Of a stretch of DNA of 64,000 bases, positions 12,001 through 18,479 are shown one piece after another (the first letter of the stretch is position 1; every line of letters starts with the position of its first letter). A program made the translations under genes and the position numbers. Under the pieces are notes generated by a model that was not told where the DNA came from, made no database searches, and saw only the letters and a list, made by a program, of their open reading frames with translations. The DNA is from a virus: IMG/VR virus record IMGVR_UViG_3300034954_001540, positions 16,865 through 80,864 of that record; one strand, 5' to 3'.

Positions 12001-13444
12001 GGCAGCGATTGAGCAATCTGGTATTACTGCAACTATCTGGGTTGAAAATGCTCAGGGTGCATTTGTTGATAACATGTCTGTCATCTCTGACTATGGTTGG
12101 GGTGGTGCAGTTGCTAAGGCACGCACGCTTGAGGGTCGTGTTGATCGTTACTTCCGTGGTTTCGACGGTGATCAGACACAGTTTGATCTCACGATCAGTA
12201 ATGGTGAAGCATACTTCCCAGATCCTGCTGGTCACATGCTCATCTTCGTCAACGGTATCCTACAACCACCTGGCGGTAACAATTCCTACGTCGCATTCTC
12301 TGACAAGATTAACTTCTCCGAGGCACCTGAAATTGGATCCGAATTCGTTGGTTACTATGTTGGTAAACTCCGTCAGATGGATGACATCAGCTTCGAGTTT
12401 GACTCCTTGCGCTCGTCCTTCAACCTCAGACGTGAAGGTCTCTTCTACTCACTGACTCTGACTGAGGGTGTTTCTTCTAACGTGATCCGCCCAGAAAACA
12501 ACATCATTGTTTCACTCAACGGTATCATTCAGGAACCTGGCGTCGCATACGAGATCGTCGGATCTAGAATCATCTTCGCTGAAGTGCCTCGCGCAGGATC
12601 AACCTTCGTTGGATTCTCCTACATTGGATCTGACACAGACGTGATCGCTGCAACCGTTGTGCCTCCTGTGGAAGCAGGTGACAAACTTGAGATTGACGGT
12701 GAGGAATTTGCTCGTGACGTTGCTCTGATCGAATCTTCCAACTCCTTGATTACCTTTGAATACACAGGATCTGTTAAGGGTCGTAACGCTGCTGCACTGG
12801 CAACTATCCGCTCTGGTCAGTTAACAAGTGCGATTCTCACCAATCCTGGTGATGGTTACACCTCACGTCCTAACGTGGATGTGATCTCCTCCTCTGGTTT
12901 CGACGGTCGCATTAAGGCACTCATGGGTGTTACACGCATTGACGTGAAGACTCCTGGCACTTCTTATCTAAATCCAATCGTCCAGATCGACAACGTTGTC
13001 CCTGATGACTTTGTTAATCCTTCAGGCACGCCCGTGAATGGTGGTAGAGACATCTACGACGCCTCTGAATCTGGTGGTGAGGGTGGTGTCACTATCGATC
13101 CTGGCACGATTGCAATCACTCAGGATCCTGTCAACGTTACTGTTAACCAAGGTCAGACTGCATCCTTTACGGTTGCTGCTACTGTCACCAACGGTCAGCA
13201 ACTTAACTACCAGTGGCAGAAGAAGGAGTATGGCACAACTACTTGGAGCAATATCATTGGCGCTAACCAAGCAACCTACAATACCAGCAATGCCGCTCAG
13301 GCAGACGATGGTGATGAATACAGAGTTGCAATTACTGCTGCAGGTGCTACACCTGTCTACTCACTGTCTGCTATCCTCACGGTCCAGACTGGTGCTACGG
13401 TAATTTCTAACTTCAGTCCAGTACAAATCTTCGACGACATCTAA
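2..13444 (+). CDS. Giant virion structural protein (5' end outside window)
   Basis: The reading frame is open from base 2, so the gene starts upstream. The in-frame TTG at 59 is not a convincing start. At least 4,480 residues are visible. Seen: GxGY beta-units near 1350-1530 and 12826-12895; three 'NGxxQxPG..Y' units (about 2590-2720, 12240-12400, 12500-12640); six Cys-anchored helical units of CxRD/CxxD type (about 3766, 4264, 6430, 6918, 7404, 8775); a LamG/concanavalin-like domain (about 5630-6085); nested beta-modules (4589-5197, 7811-8760); and a C-terminal Ig-like domain (about 13105-13400). This mosaic is typical of the very large tail-fibre or baseplate-associated proteins of cyanomyoviruses, and its place in front of gp8 fits. 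The exact role is unknown; receptor or glycan contact is an inference from LamG and Ig-like folds. A virion role is fairly sure, a specific function is not. Confidence 0.85.
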   Translation, partial: PGSNFIPNDVVSVNTNNITLAEDEKSVEISGFASVKKIRVTARLEKDIIMTGSVRTDKVYFTSNTPHFYKANDILFTEGFQGNQFNGSFFVDDVIGSREFTLGIRAAAVSDPAFVNNGIQNVNVYAKHPTLLFTRNHQYNFDVGDPSNFGYYLSFSQDNQYKLEYSFNNTVRDGTPGIAGAGAGNPFVKFLVLGDVTNISYYFDPSRTGANSPVGDNSYIDVITTPYQGRFRISEIVSDTEFKFPLNREPERNNAEIGANDQGQEYSFYSTTSTRAVGPINSIKLVSPGGFYKKLPIISDIASFRQIEKVVINDGGTEYAPGVYYDVPVAGDGEGGKVTVTVTPDEETGSGAISLVQVADPGKGYTVASVDIDAIPGILGPTLSGSGGSVTVVIPSEGSGASVFLTGKNIGKIKRLKNNEFGFGYSHDYTLKPEITFPVNLQLFNTSILSEIKIIDPGAGYTSTPAVVIEGGGGEGADAVAVIKNNRLSEIIIKNPGAGYSSEPTVTLKSEFNYVVNLDLNYLQFNFPHGITTGAEIQFRAENVGSTEGILPKPSSAGLTSLVEGQIYYAIAGQQNSLESDQIRFALTLQAAQAGDYITFLTQGSGRQVLLTEVFGGRAEAVVETSRFLEGEEVYQGSAVELASATGKVSTNTGWQIGPKILKIVDYDGDWQVGEKVTGSISKASGVIDNLSIARGVLNIGSLTRTPGKFIDNVGKPSEIVQKIQDSFFYQNFSYVIKSEIPITEWKTQILENNHPAGFNMFGQLQLVGGKDVSGRKVGTEFTKEVNINNYSNVNQITSFGAAQPIYTDYNNTEVLFRKKRLTSSEEILTSIVKKLDDIAPQFNGIDKSFPITVEGEQVIVQQNQLMITINGVIQAPGVSYSIVGGNIVFAEPPKPASRVNYRSIDITPTPIYRIELYSGQAGPPNFGIFPTLGQQIQGADSDVVATVIDSGTTHIDVINLVGGTFNLNEEITRGTLFSALVQSVTQLNSDTIFQFGESITNLEGDTAIIEETNIDDAGNVTDRIVVSKTSGTAQFETGIFDLRLNEYVYSASSKIAGQITFISPYIDPATSDAVDELIINPGSTFYGLLFERLVSITNPNVILDNISQSSITPTELYDSASRINADFLDFEEVRNTEVQYTQLSGGNFQEGDIVINNRANYGNPVSVFHGVAANRFKDASAMILGNKQQIIDFAEAEIAVRHPRFYFPGDVITNSWSRYSDAYRLIQRNKEYIANKAYDEMMTQYTSLTVPDPSKCIRDLELYIDAISIDIFRGGNVYTRKLCQKYFDTNGNFVYVNNESAETRYGFEKAKDLMKLAITNNLTSNFTAPSGQPNGGVTFIPWSEIDHGGYDGNGITADPSPNDPYGTNGANQSNNGTDNCTDVQAAITTLYEVVDETLLNGTLADLPDESLGTYSPGQIKCRRDIGLMIDALAEDVSQGGNYNIIEFTKKYFDAAGAPITNGLIGEYAESLTAIDKAMHLSFQAINNLLYYQVNSRTSVTGFMLKDPTTYQGPYSGGEADLEEFDVSAAVYTPSNGQLVLTIGNHTLTTSDTIKVRPHSLKFTCDADGDRTFHDYPRAGDPAFNTAVAITATTGTTITVNIGASPLVQYTPTAATYNPATGDMELTIGSHSLEINDYVTIANDSLTFTCDMDSNGSNHTYPRSTDPASGKRLFIHAVTPTTITVNVAASPADQQYAHTFVSASANAVSSGGGYTHQFISALPNAVFTGGGTTAKYYDPNYYSGRNESIQNCADVQAYIATLVDISTTAIAAQNLNNINALASITDGTFVAGENIRTTKIAYKDSQGGLFIVGDNISGVTSGATFEAIGSNSGLKWIFADQVTGSFQEGEYITNSTLANQNNVTQSVIEKYYRLSGSKSVRFPSNGYLVTRDSYDFSFGNTADFTIQGWFRADNLSTTQHLFDFRRLSASSGLRITLQTSGAITVYNGTSQLLTGGTLLANNWHHVAVVRTSSVLQLYVDGTQVGGNYADTNDYGYAAIYIGADFNGGNQFTGYMDNVVVKNGQSDFNATFVPPTQIDYSNQYVKFGLDGEQPFVMDNQETYATYTGQRISSAAVKELNYDLNFAIIENVDLGRSAHRNCADIIDLNAAWIAEEAVGRMEAAFPDFVIPGNNVAEGTYQGTNKCIRDTKDYIIGALVKDLRDGGNYNSLYTARTYLEASGKLKHVGNEILQTLYAWDQAFVLSKYVITTTDTNLTGTYTQRLRIPNNFASPASQAIQDEFDLLGREVLEVLAPNPDIFRDTGVLIWKNRNYIAEEVAGYILDKYEINLNGTETQFLVMPGYGQPYCERDVKDFILPAVIADLCTGGTYQTEAVIDQYLDSQNNILHVEHELNPMLDAFDHAKMLAQKAGNNLLLSPGEVSADLGAPGWAQDDYHTPLYTSRGAYRDDTITIDDEGYPQDNVSNWNRFKDATNALKANIDLIAHEAVETMNDMSKYAQFKIKGGPVNCTDDVKDILNAMVHDLNYNCNERTWDAASLYVETENNSLKHIEDDWEATISVMKLVRDIATVTIRNGFGRDYIPGNDPNNVDPSTYEANPREQIFADCADAIDSNIRWIAEQAVKAGTTQYPSLQINGGASAMWWKEFTPTNATYVATSGVLTLTIPDHGLNVGEHISIAANGLTFTCSQDNYGSNHPYPRNTDPVYEKRIVITSTTQDTISVDVGVSPAGQQYTHQFVSAVSGAIRYGWSDGGEPFTPTAITYTASTGDMVMTIPNHSFNVGNRLSISEDSLTFTCSQDAYGSEHSYPRKSDPAYGTTRAVTAVGTSSQNVTGATYDPVSGLMTITTSGNHGLVTGNRIKLATDSLTFTCTMDGNGSNHAYPRSTDPAANKWLFVTRVDDDTFSCYVGVAANSNQYAHTFVSASAGAVIKQDGQVTVNVGASPAGQQYTHQFVSARPDAIISAGSIDCVHDVTDILRALVFNLKYGGDNWINWVSEFYTTYSGSLAHVTSLATEVNWILEETKRLVKRAMRGQIINNVANYGGSLETNGGQTFTNATPKPTTVLRNSTPDGGITLGGDYSNTVTRTFTNGTSNIASGSASATGITNDEDLVGSCVTVLPAGTPSDGCLWELGGNGAGSWLGIRDSGTYLRLRAGNGANSYSGGASTSTDAGLALLDVQVSSLSAYFDGGQHEITWEIKIGGTVAAGNGRVKLWIDGNEIGDASTPGLNVGLYEAGGLLAGGSQGGFGRASSDNSVPQGEPTAAWAYATGDMSYYRSRLVDPNYTGQESDSVATEIDDLMALVTDAISNPGNVANRVSILPYIWPIKYTPEIAVRDTTLTFDSAAAEWNQTCAEVASGIDTLMDIYIDTIENAANNNTNQLSSISRTTRASQYTNTVYQAGTCEGPQSAIDTLFDLMSDTLGAGFNTDKVIANMILFNKDAIAQRAYDETLAYYGTTNMTVDFTANIVKAIRYDMITSGNAGGFRLVQDWFDGEGNFIAFQDVSRTHLIYATTRVREYVKSVLYQLTEDPGWNTYNTYQLGLNGRLDYNREASEFIIDSSINPVEYALETSKFPTEGSVTWVPSSDVENISTKYELGYDYNTDPALVTLTPIVPVGFDRAEYRVRINRTNSFRRGDILQYIPASETSVKAFAGQTYWYVMTATAQWFEIGAHYMHDGRFRKLEVDTSNSGQQIFSVVRRSGISRNAPKYPADPSQTPIQGGFNPADVIYGTTSESSSEIGSVSLNQAEINRLYTRYELDNVSQNLGVYENFINGEQVTVQANPAVSGTILQTGKTNLDGENFVNLITVAGVINVGDVLVGADSGTTAEVASFDSRMLINVERGSFAQGDWLFDKDSATEAYANTYLNKSGSLTGNDGGRITIDVETIGDAWEAGDVIYGSVTDYILEVKGLSGTQIQLNQYIHGTNVYQLELGPPIIDTGISDTFRVGDEVVLLQGTTRKDPGFSATVTEYINGLDITDSNDPNYQIHRLFIGNLRDIGTGEPISAVTQPANNIGKLDLGSNFPSIYANVTSYTDTGYTSYGRVAAIEQSGITATIWVENAQGAFVDNMSVISDYGWGGAVAKARTLEGRVDRYFRGFDGDQTQFDLTISNGEAYFPDPAGHMLIFVNGILQPPGGNNSYVAFSDKINFSEAPEIGSEFVGYYVGKLRQMDDISFEFDSLRSSFNLRREGLFYSLTLTEGVSSNVIRPENNIIVSLNGIIQEPGVAYEIVGSRIIFAEVPRAGSTFVGFSYIGSDTDVIAATVVPPVEAGDKLEIDGEEFARDVALIESSNSLITFEYTGSVKGRNAAALATIRSGQLTSAILTNPGDGYTSRPNVDVISSSGFDGRIKALMGVTRIDVKTPGTSYLNPIVQIDNVVPDDFVNPSGTPVNGGRDIYDASESGGEGGVTIDPGTIAITQDPVNVTVNQGQTASFTVAATVTNGQQLNYQWQKKEYGTTTWSNIIGANQATYNTSNAAQADDGDEYRVAITAAGATPVYSLSAILTVQTGATVISNFSPVQIFDDI
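4589..5197 (+). repeat. Beta-module pair, one copy nested in the other
   Basis: Two copies of a unit of about 100 residues with the hallmarks 'LTFTCDxDxxGxxHxYPRxxDP' and 'GASP..QYTHQF.SA'. The outer copy stops after 'GASPLVQ' at about 4828 and resumes with 'YTHQFISA' at 5141. The second, complete copy lies between (about 4829-5140). Confidence 0.75.
7811..8760 (+). repeat. Beta-module cluster, three copies, one nested
   Basis: Three further copies of the same unit. The first is uninterrupted (about 7811-8110). The second is split after 'AVGTSS' (about 8356) and resumes with 'VTVNVGASP' at 8675. The third lies in between. The DNA around 'SPAGQQYTHQFVS' is nearly identical at about 8050 and 8697, suggesting recent duplication. 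Confidence 0.75.
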
Positions 13445-13447
13445 ATA
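13441..13447 (+). promoter_or_regulatory. Putative T4-type late promoter
   Basis: CTAAATA overlaps the stop codon of the giant gene, 12 bases before the ATG of the next gene. It resembles the T4 late element TATAAATA. A gp55-type sigma factor is encoded in this window. Confidence 0.5.
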
Positions 13448-13458
13448 AAAGTAAAACC

Positions 13459-15051
13459 ATGGGAGCAACGGCAAGTTTTAACGATGCCACTGACATTCTT
13501 ACGGTAGCGGCGGACGGTCTCCCCGCTCCTGTAAGTTTTGGCACGTTTCCTAATGAAAACAACCCTAACACGGTAGCAGAGCAGGACTTTGATCATGCTT
13601 TCACTTACCGTGGTGGATCCTTTGGTATTAGTCGTACTTTCGATTCTGCTACTTGGAATCAAGATGGATTCATTAGATCCATCACTATATCTTTGAATGA
13701 CAATTCTTTGTTTGGAGATGAGATTCAGGTAGGTGACAGACTAATGTTTACCTTTAGTGATGGCATTAAAAGAGTATTCCTTTATAAGGGCACTACTTTT
13801 ACATCTATTGAAGATGAATGTTGGTTGGCAACATCGGATAGACTTGACTTGATTATGAGAGACCAAGAGTCTCTTACAACAGGCACTTATGAGTACTATG
13901 ATCAACGGAATGGCAGAGGTGCAACTCCTCTGGGCACTATTGGCATTGCCGCTAACGGCGTTGCTTTGTTTAACCCTTCTGCGGGTAATGGTGGTAACCC
14001 GCCAGTAGGATTCAGTTGGAATGCCCACTACCCACAATCCCCCGTGGACTTTGGTGATGATGATTGTGGTGGGCATCCTGAGCAGAATGGACAGTATCAC
14101 TATCATGACACGCACTTTCTAGATTGTTGGCGTGCTGGATCAGCGATGGCAGGATACAATGATTATTATGGAAGCACACAATATAATGGTGACAACCTGA
14201 GACATCCTGACGGTCATTCTAAGATCGTTGGTATTGCGTTTGATGGATTCCCCATCTATGGACCTTATGCTTACGATTCACCTTGGGATAATCTGAGTGG
14301 TCCTAGAATTATGTCATCTTCCTATGCAACTAAATCAGTTGAGGCAGATGGGAGACCTGACTATGGTAATACTATCCAAAACCCTCCCGCAGGGGCACTG
14401 GTCGAAGACTGGGAGTATGTAGAGGCAACTGGTGACCTTGACTACCATAATGGTAGATTTTGTATCACACCAGAATTTCAGAATGGCACATATGCATATT
14501 TCTTATCTGTAGATCCAGAAGATCTTGATGCTCCTGAGTTTCCATACATGATTGGAAAGTCTACTAGAGAGACTATCAATACAAACTTTACATTACAACC
14601 ACCAACAACTCCTGGCGGTGGTGGCGGTGGTGGAGGGACACCACCTCCTGCTGCAACTCTGGTGTTTACACAACAACCTCAGAATGCAACAACAAATCCT
14701 GGCGAGACAGCAACGTTTACTGTGCAGGCAGAGATTACTCCAGAAAACGGACCTATTGCATATCAGTGGTATCGATCCACAGATGGTGGTTTCGCATTTG
14801 CTGCTATCACAGGCGCGACCACAAACTCTTACACTCTCAGCACCCTAGGATACATGACGGGATACAGATTCCGTTGCCGTATCATTGGACCTTTGGGAGT
14901 CCCAACCCAAGCGGAAAACTCACCTCTTGACTCCAATGCAGCAGTATTAACTGTCACTGGATCTGGTGGTGGTAGCGGATCTACCGCTAATAGATTCGAC
15001 AGCACGCAGAGCACACTGGACTCTACGGCGCAAACCTTCGATGGCACCTAA
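13459..15051 (+). CDS. Virion protein with YHYH domain and Ig-like domain
   Basis: A 530-residue protein starting 14 bases after the giant gene and behind a CTAAATA element. The middle carries 'QYHYHDTHFLDCW' (about residues 212-224) followed by 'HSKIVGIAFDGFPIYGPY', the signature of the YHYH family (PF14240), a domain of unknown function. A Gly-rich hinge (about residues 390-397) and a Pro/Gly linker lead to an Ig-like domain of about 100 residues with the pattern 'FTQQPQNATTNPGETATFTV ... YQWYR'. It resembles the Ig-like domain ending the preceding giant protein, so the two may be parts of one fibre or baseplate appendage. The C-terminus is a short Asp/Ser/Thr-rich tail. A structural role is inferred from context; no enzymatic activity is claimed. 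Confidence 0.8.
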   Translation: MGATASFNDATDILTVAADGLPAPVSFGTFPNENNPNTVAEQDFDHAFTYRGGSFGISRTFDSATWNQDGFIRSITISLNDNSLFGDEIQVGDRLMFTFSDGIKRVFLYKGTTFTSIEDECWLATSDRLDLIMRDQESLTTGTYEYYDQRNGRGATPLGTIGIAANGVALFNPSAGNGGNPPVGFSWNAHYPQSPVDFGDDDCGGHPEQNGQYHYHDTHFLDCWRAGSAMAGYNDYYGSTQYNGDNLRHPDGHSKIVGIAFDGFPIYGPYAYDSPWDNLSGPRIMSSSYATKSVEADGRPDYGNTIQNPPAGALVEDWEYVEATGDLDYHNGRFCITPEFQNGTYAYFLSVDPEDLDAPEFPYMIGKSTRETINTNFTLQPPTTPGGGGGGGGTPPPAATLVFTQQPQNATTNPGETATFTVQAEITPENGPIAYQWYRSTDGGFAFAAITGATTNSYTLSTLGYMTGYRFRCRIIGPLGVPTQAENSPLDSNAAVLTVTGSGGGSGSTANRFDSTQSTLDSTAQTFDGT

Positions 15052-15054
15052 ATA
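15048..15054 (+). promoter_or_regulatory. Putative T4-type late promoter
   Basis: CTAAATA spans the stop codon of the YHYH gene, 22 bases upstream of the next ATG at 15077. This is the same arrangement as at 13441. Confidence 0.5.
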
Positions 15055-15076
15055 ACACTGTAGAAATCTACCAACC

Positions 15077-16561
15077 ATGGCAAAGCAGAATCTTAGTATT
15101 GGAGCGTCAGCAAACGACGGGACAGGTGATAGTCTCAGAGATGGTGCTATCAAGCTGAATAGCGTTATTGACGAGATCTATACCGCTCTTGGTAATGACA
15201 CCAACTTGTTGGTGAATGTCGGCACTCCTGCCTCAGGGCAAGTGTTGAAATGGAATGGATCTCAATTTGCTGAGGGACATTTTGATGCACTGAGTGCAGA
15301 CCTCAACGTCAAGACACATAAAATTGTGTCTGAAAGTAATGGAGATATTAACATCCAACCTGATGGTAGTGGTGATATTAAATTCTGGCGTGGTGGTGCT
15401 GGTAGCGCACTGGCATATGTTGACGGTGCTGATGGATACTTTAAGTGGTCTGCTCCATATGCAACCTTGGCAGATCTACCTGATGTAGCAACACACCATG
15501 GTATGTTTGCTCATGTCCACGCTGAGGGACATGGTTACATGGCACATGGATCTTGGATTCAGTTGATTGATTCCACATCATCCATTGGTGAGTTGACTGA
15601 CGTTGACATGACAGTCGGCGGTGGTCCTTCTGATGGTCAGGTCCTTAAATGGTCTGCTGCTAATAGCCACTGGTATCCAGACAATGATGAAACTGGATCT
15701 GGCGGTGGTGGTGGCACTACACAGAATTTATTTGAAGGTATCAATGCTGATTCGGGGTCTACTACTGCGAGTGCTCCTACTGATGTGCTTACTGTTGCTG
15801 GTGGCACTAACATCTCCACATCTATTGCTGGAGATACCCTAACAATCAACATGACGGGGACGTTGGGCGATGAAGATCAAAACCTCTTCTCTGTTATCGG
15901 CTCTGACTCAGGGTCGAAGACGGCTAATTCTACTACTACTGCTATTAACTTTATCGGTGGCACTGGGATCACCACTGCTATTTCTGGTGATAATCTGACG
16001 ATCACAAATAGCTCACCCAACGCGGACCAGTTTATTATTCAAGGTGTTAATGGTGACAGTGGATCTTATACCTCTGCTGATGTTGAAGGGGTAATCACGG
16101 TCGCTGGTGGTAATGGTATTACTACATCCGTTTCTGGTAGCACAGTTTCTATTGTTGCTGATCTGTATCTTACCAGTGGCACAACCCTGTCGGAAAATCA
16201 GAATTTCATTACTAATGCGTCTGGTGAGGTTGAAGCAGTTGCAACTCCTGCTGTTGGTTTTGAGATTTCTGGAAGCACAAGTACTGGTTATAACTTCAGC
16301 AATAATGGTTGGAATGGTAGTGGTAACCCAACAATCTATGTCTATCGTGGATTCACTTATAGGTTTAATAACACCACTGGATCTGGTCACCCATTTGCTC
16401 TGAGACAAACAAATGGTGGATCTGCTGTAACTGCTGGTGTGAGTGGATCTCAAACTGGTGTCCAATATTGGACCGTGCCCATGTCTCTTGCAGCGGGCAC
16501 AACATATGTCTATCAATGCACCATCCATGGTGGGATGGTCGGTAATCTCGTAGTTGTCTAA
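15077..16561 (+). CDS. Fibre-like virion protein with C-terminal cupredoxin domain
   Basis: 494 residues. The N-terminus carries 'NDGTGDSLRDGAIKLNSVIDEIY', a motif frequent at the start of cyanophage fibre-like proteins (quoted in two parts: 'NDGTGDSLRDGAIK' and 'LNSVIDEIY'). Next come three related units with 'FEGINADSGSTTA', 'FSVIGSDSGSKTA' and 'QGVNGDSGSYTS' (about residues 215-365). The last 100 residues look like a cupredoxin: His438 in 'GHPFALR', then Cys481-x2-His484-x2-Met487 in 'YQCTIHGGM'. The C-x2-H-x2-M spacing is that of amicyanin, whereas plastocyanin has C-x2-H-x4-M. Copper binding is an inference from these residues. Spacing to the next gene is a TAATG overlap, so translation is probably coupled. 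Confidence 0.8.
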   Translation: MAKQNLSIGASANDGTGDSLRDGAIKLNSVIDEIYTALGNDTNLLVNVGTPASGQVLKWNGSQFAEGHFDALSADLNVKTHKIVSESNGDINIQPDGSGDIKFWRGGAGSALAYVDGADGYFKWSAPYATLADLPDVATHHGMFAHVHAEGHGYMAHGSWIQLIDSTSSIGELTDVDMTVGGGPSDGQVLKWSAANSHWYPDNDETGSGGGGGTTQNLFEGINADSGSTTASAPTDVLTVAGGTNISTSIAGDTLTINMTGTLGDEDQNLFSVIGSDSGSKTANSTTTAINFIGGTGITTAISGDNLTITNSSPNADQFIIQGVNGDSGSYTSADVEGVITVAGGNGITTSVSGSTVSIVADLYLTSGTTLSENQNFITNASGEVEAVATPAVGFEISGSTSTGYNFSNNGWNGSGNPTIYVYRGFTYRFNNTTGSGHPFALRQTNGGSAVTAGVSGSQTGVQYWTVPMSLAAGTTYVYQCTIHGGMVGNLVVV

Positions 16562-18444
16562 TGCCAAGAACAGTTCCTGGATCTGGTGCCGCTATCTTCC
16601 CCGTATTCAATAGTATATTCGGGGTAAGAGAGGTTTACGTTACTGCTGGAGGTAGCGGGTATGACCCTGCTGATCCTCCTAGACTTCGTATTGAAAATTG
16701 TGGCACACCAATTAGGGATGCTGTGCTTAGACCAGTTATTGAAGGTGATGCTGGAGAGATCACTGCTGTTGAAGTGCTTGATCCAGGCGAGGGATATGAT
16801 CCCATGCGTTTGGAAATTGAAGATGATGGTGCAACTGTCCCTGCAGAAGGTAAGATTTTCCTGAAGCCAGACGGTGGTATTGACTTCATCCAGATGACTC
16901 AGTTTGGTGATGAATATTTTAATGCTACTGCACAAGTTAGAGGTGGTGGTGGATCTGGATCTGAATTGGTGCCTATCACAGGTCTGGTTACAGGTCTTGC
17001 TATTGAAGAGTTTGGTAGAAACTATACAGAAGAAGACGTTAATATCATCATCTCAGGTGGTGGTGGATCTGGTGCAACTGGTGTTGCTGGCGTCAACCCA
17101 TTCGGTAAAGTTACTGCAATCACACTTACCAATGCTGGTGAATTCTTTGAAGACCCACCTCTGATTCAAATTATTGGTGGTGGTGGATCTGGTGCTAGTG
17201 CTCAGGCATATATTGATCTTGGTGCTATCACAACCATTGACCTGCTAACAGGTGGTGATGGTTATGTTAACGCTCCTCAGGTTATCTTTACTAGAGATAC
17301 AAACCTGATTAAGACTGCACGAAACAGACAGTCTCTAAACTCTGTTGTTTACAATTTGTCAGGTATTCTTACCGACGTAACCACTGGTGCTCAGACAATC
17401 TATACTGAGTCAACTGCACCTTATCCAGGATCTGGTAAGGTTTTGCTAGGTAGAGAGATTGTCAGATATACAGGTAAAACTGCAAACTCTTTCACTGGAT
17501 GTGATAGAGGCACAAACTTCCGTTTTGATCAGAAGGTCATTCTCGACACATTGCAGAATGATCCTATCACCAATGAAACACTTTATTCTTTTCAGGTTAC
17601 TGACAAAGTAAGACGTGTAGTTGAATCTGCAACTAACAGAGTCGCTATCGTTTATGACTGGGATCCTGTTGAGAGAGCACTTTATCTGACCTTTGAGGTT
17701 GATGAATTGGCATTTATTGATGCTGGTAGATCAAACGAGAAGTCTAAAATTATTGCATTCTTTGCAGGTACATCTGCATCTTCAGGCACTGGTGTTGCAC
17801 CACATACTTTGGTTGAAGTAGAAGGTGAAGATATTGTTGCATTTACTAACCCTTTGTCAATCATTCAAAACAGAAAGTTTGAGGATGATGACGAAGAGTT
17901 TACAGATGCTAATGGTGTGCAACAGTTTGGAGATGGTATTCCCGATCTTCTCAATACTGGCACGGACTATGAAAACCAGATCAATCTAGATGGGGGCATC
18001 GCCTCGTCTAAATATGGTATTGAGGAAGAATTAGGTGGCACCAACACTACGCTCTTCCAAGTGGGTGATCAGATCTATGATGGTAGTCCTAACCAGTTGG
18101 TTGCTACTGTCCAATCTGCAGGTGCTCTGGGTGATGGAGATGCTCACATCTCTACTGCAACTATTACTATTGAATATATTACTGCATCTCTGTTTAATGT
18201 TCCTGGTGCTGGTGGCGAAGAGACAGTCACTGGTCAAACCTCGGGTATTGCAGCAACAACTACAAATAGAAGACTTGGACCTAAGGCAGGTCAATTCTAT
18301 CTAGACGTTAAGTCACTGGTTGCTAATGACCCAACTTATAAGTTTACTCCTGGTGAGCAACTTAACGGAAACTCCTCTGGCGCTCAAGCAAGAGTGCTTG
18401 CTGTCGAGTATAACAACTTCCTCAGAAATGAGGGCGAGTATTAA
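16561..18444 (+). CDS. Glycine-rich virion structural protein, upstream of gp8
   Basis: 627 residues, starting at a TAATG junction with the previous gene. The first 240 residues are tandem beta-units with 'GGSGYDPADPP', 'GEGYDP', 'GGGGSGATG' and 'GGGGSGASA', the same GxGY unit seen in the giant protein and in gp8. Around nt 17390-17540 there is a module 'GREIVRYTGKTANSFTGCDR' related to the 'DDEIMQIT...RG' module of gp18 and of the DUF4815 protein. An acidic stretch lies near residues 440-452. The position directly before gp8 suggests a baseplate or wedge-associated protein. I cannot match it to a particular T4 gene. Confidence 0.8.
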   Translation: MPRTVPGSGAAIFPVFNSIFGVREVYVTAGGSGYDPADPPRLRIENCGTPIRDAVLRPVIEGDAGEITAVEVLDPGEGYDPMRLEIEDDGATVPAEGKIFLKPDGGIDFIQMTQFGDEYFNATAQVRGGGGSGSELVPITGLVTGLAIEEFGRNYTEEDVNIIISGGGGSGATGVAGVNPFGKVTAITLTNAGEFFEDPPLIQIIGGGGSGASAQAYIDLGAITTIDLLTGGDGYVNAPQVIFTRDTNLIKTARNRQSLNSVVYNLSGILTDVTTGAQTIYTESTAPYPGSGKVLLGREIVRYTGKTANSFTGCDRGTNFRFDQKVILDTLQNDPITNETLYSFQVTDKVRRVVESATNRVAIVYDWDPVERALYLTFEVDELAFIDAGRSNEKSKIIAFFAGTSASSGTGVAPHTLVEVEGEDIVAFTNPLSIIQNRKFEDDDEEFTDANGVQQFGDGIPDLLNTGTDYENQINLDGGIASSKYGIEEELGGTNTTLFQVGDQIYDGSPNQLVATVQSAGALGDGDAHISTATITIEYITASLFNVPGAGGEETVTGQTSGIAATTTNRRLGPKAGQFYLDVKSLVANDPTYKFTPGEQLNGNSSGAQARVLAVEYNNFLRNEGEY

Positions 18445-18448
18445 CCCC

Positions 18449-18455
18449 ATAAATA
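18449..18455 (+). promoter_or_regulatory. Putative late promoter of gp8
   Basis: ATAAATA (in CATAAATAAA) lies 24 bases before the gp8 ATG and just after the preceding stop codon. It matches seven of the eight bases of the T4 late element TATAAATA. Confidence 0.6.
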
Positions 18456-18479
18456 AATCTATAGGATAATTGGTAACAA

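Noticed and set aside
11424-12455. Open frame of 343 codons on the + strand within the giant gene
   Set aside because: Shadow of the main frame: Leu/Ser/Thr-rich, low complexity, no recognisable domain.
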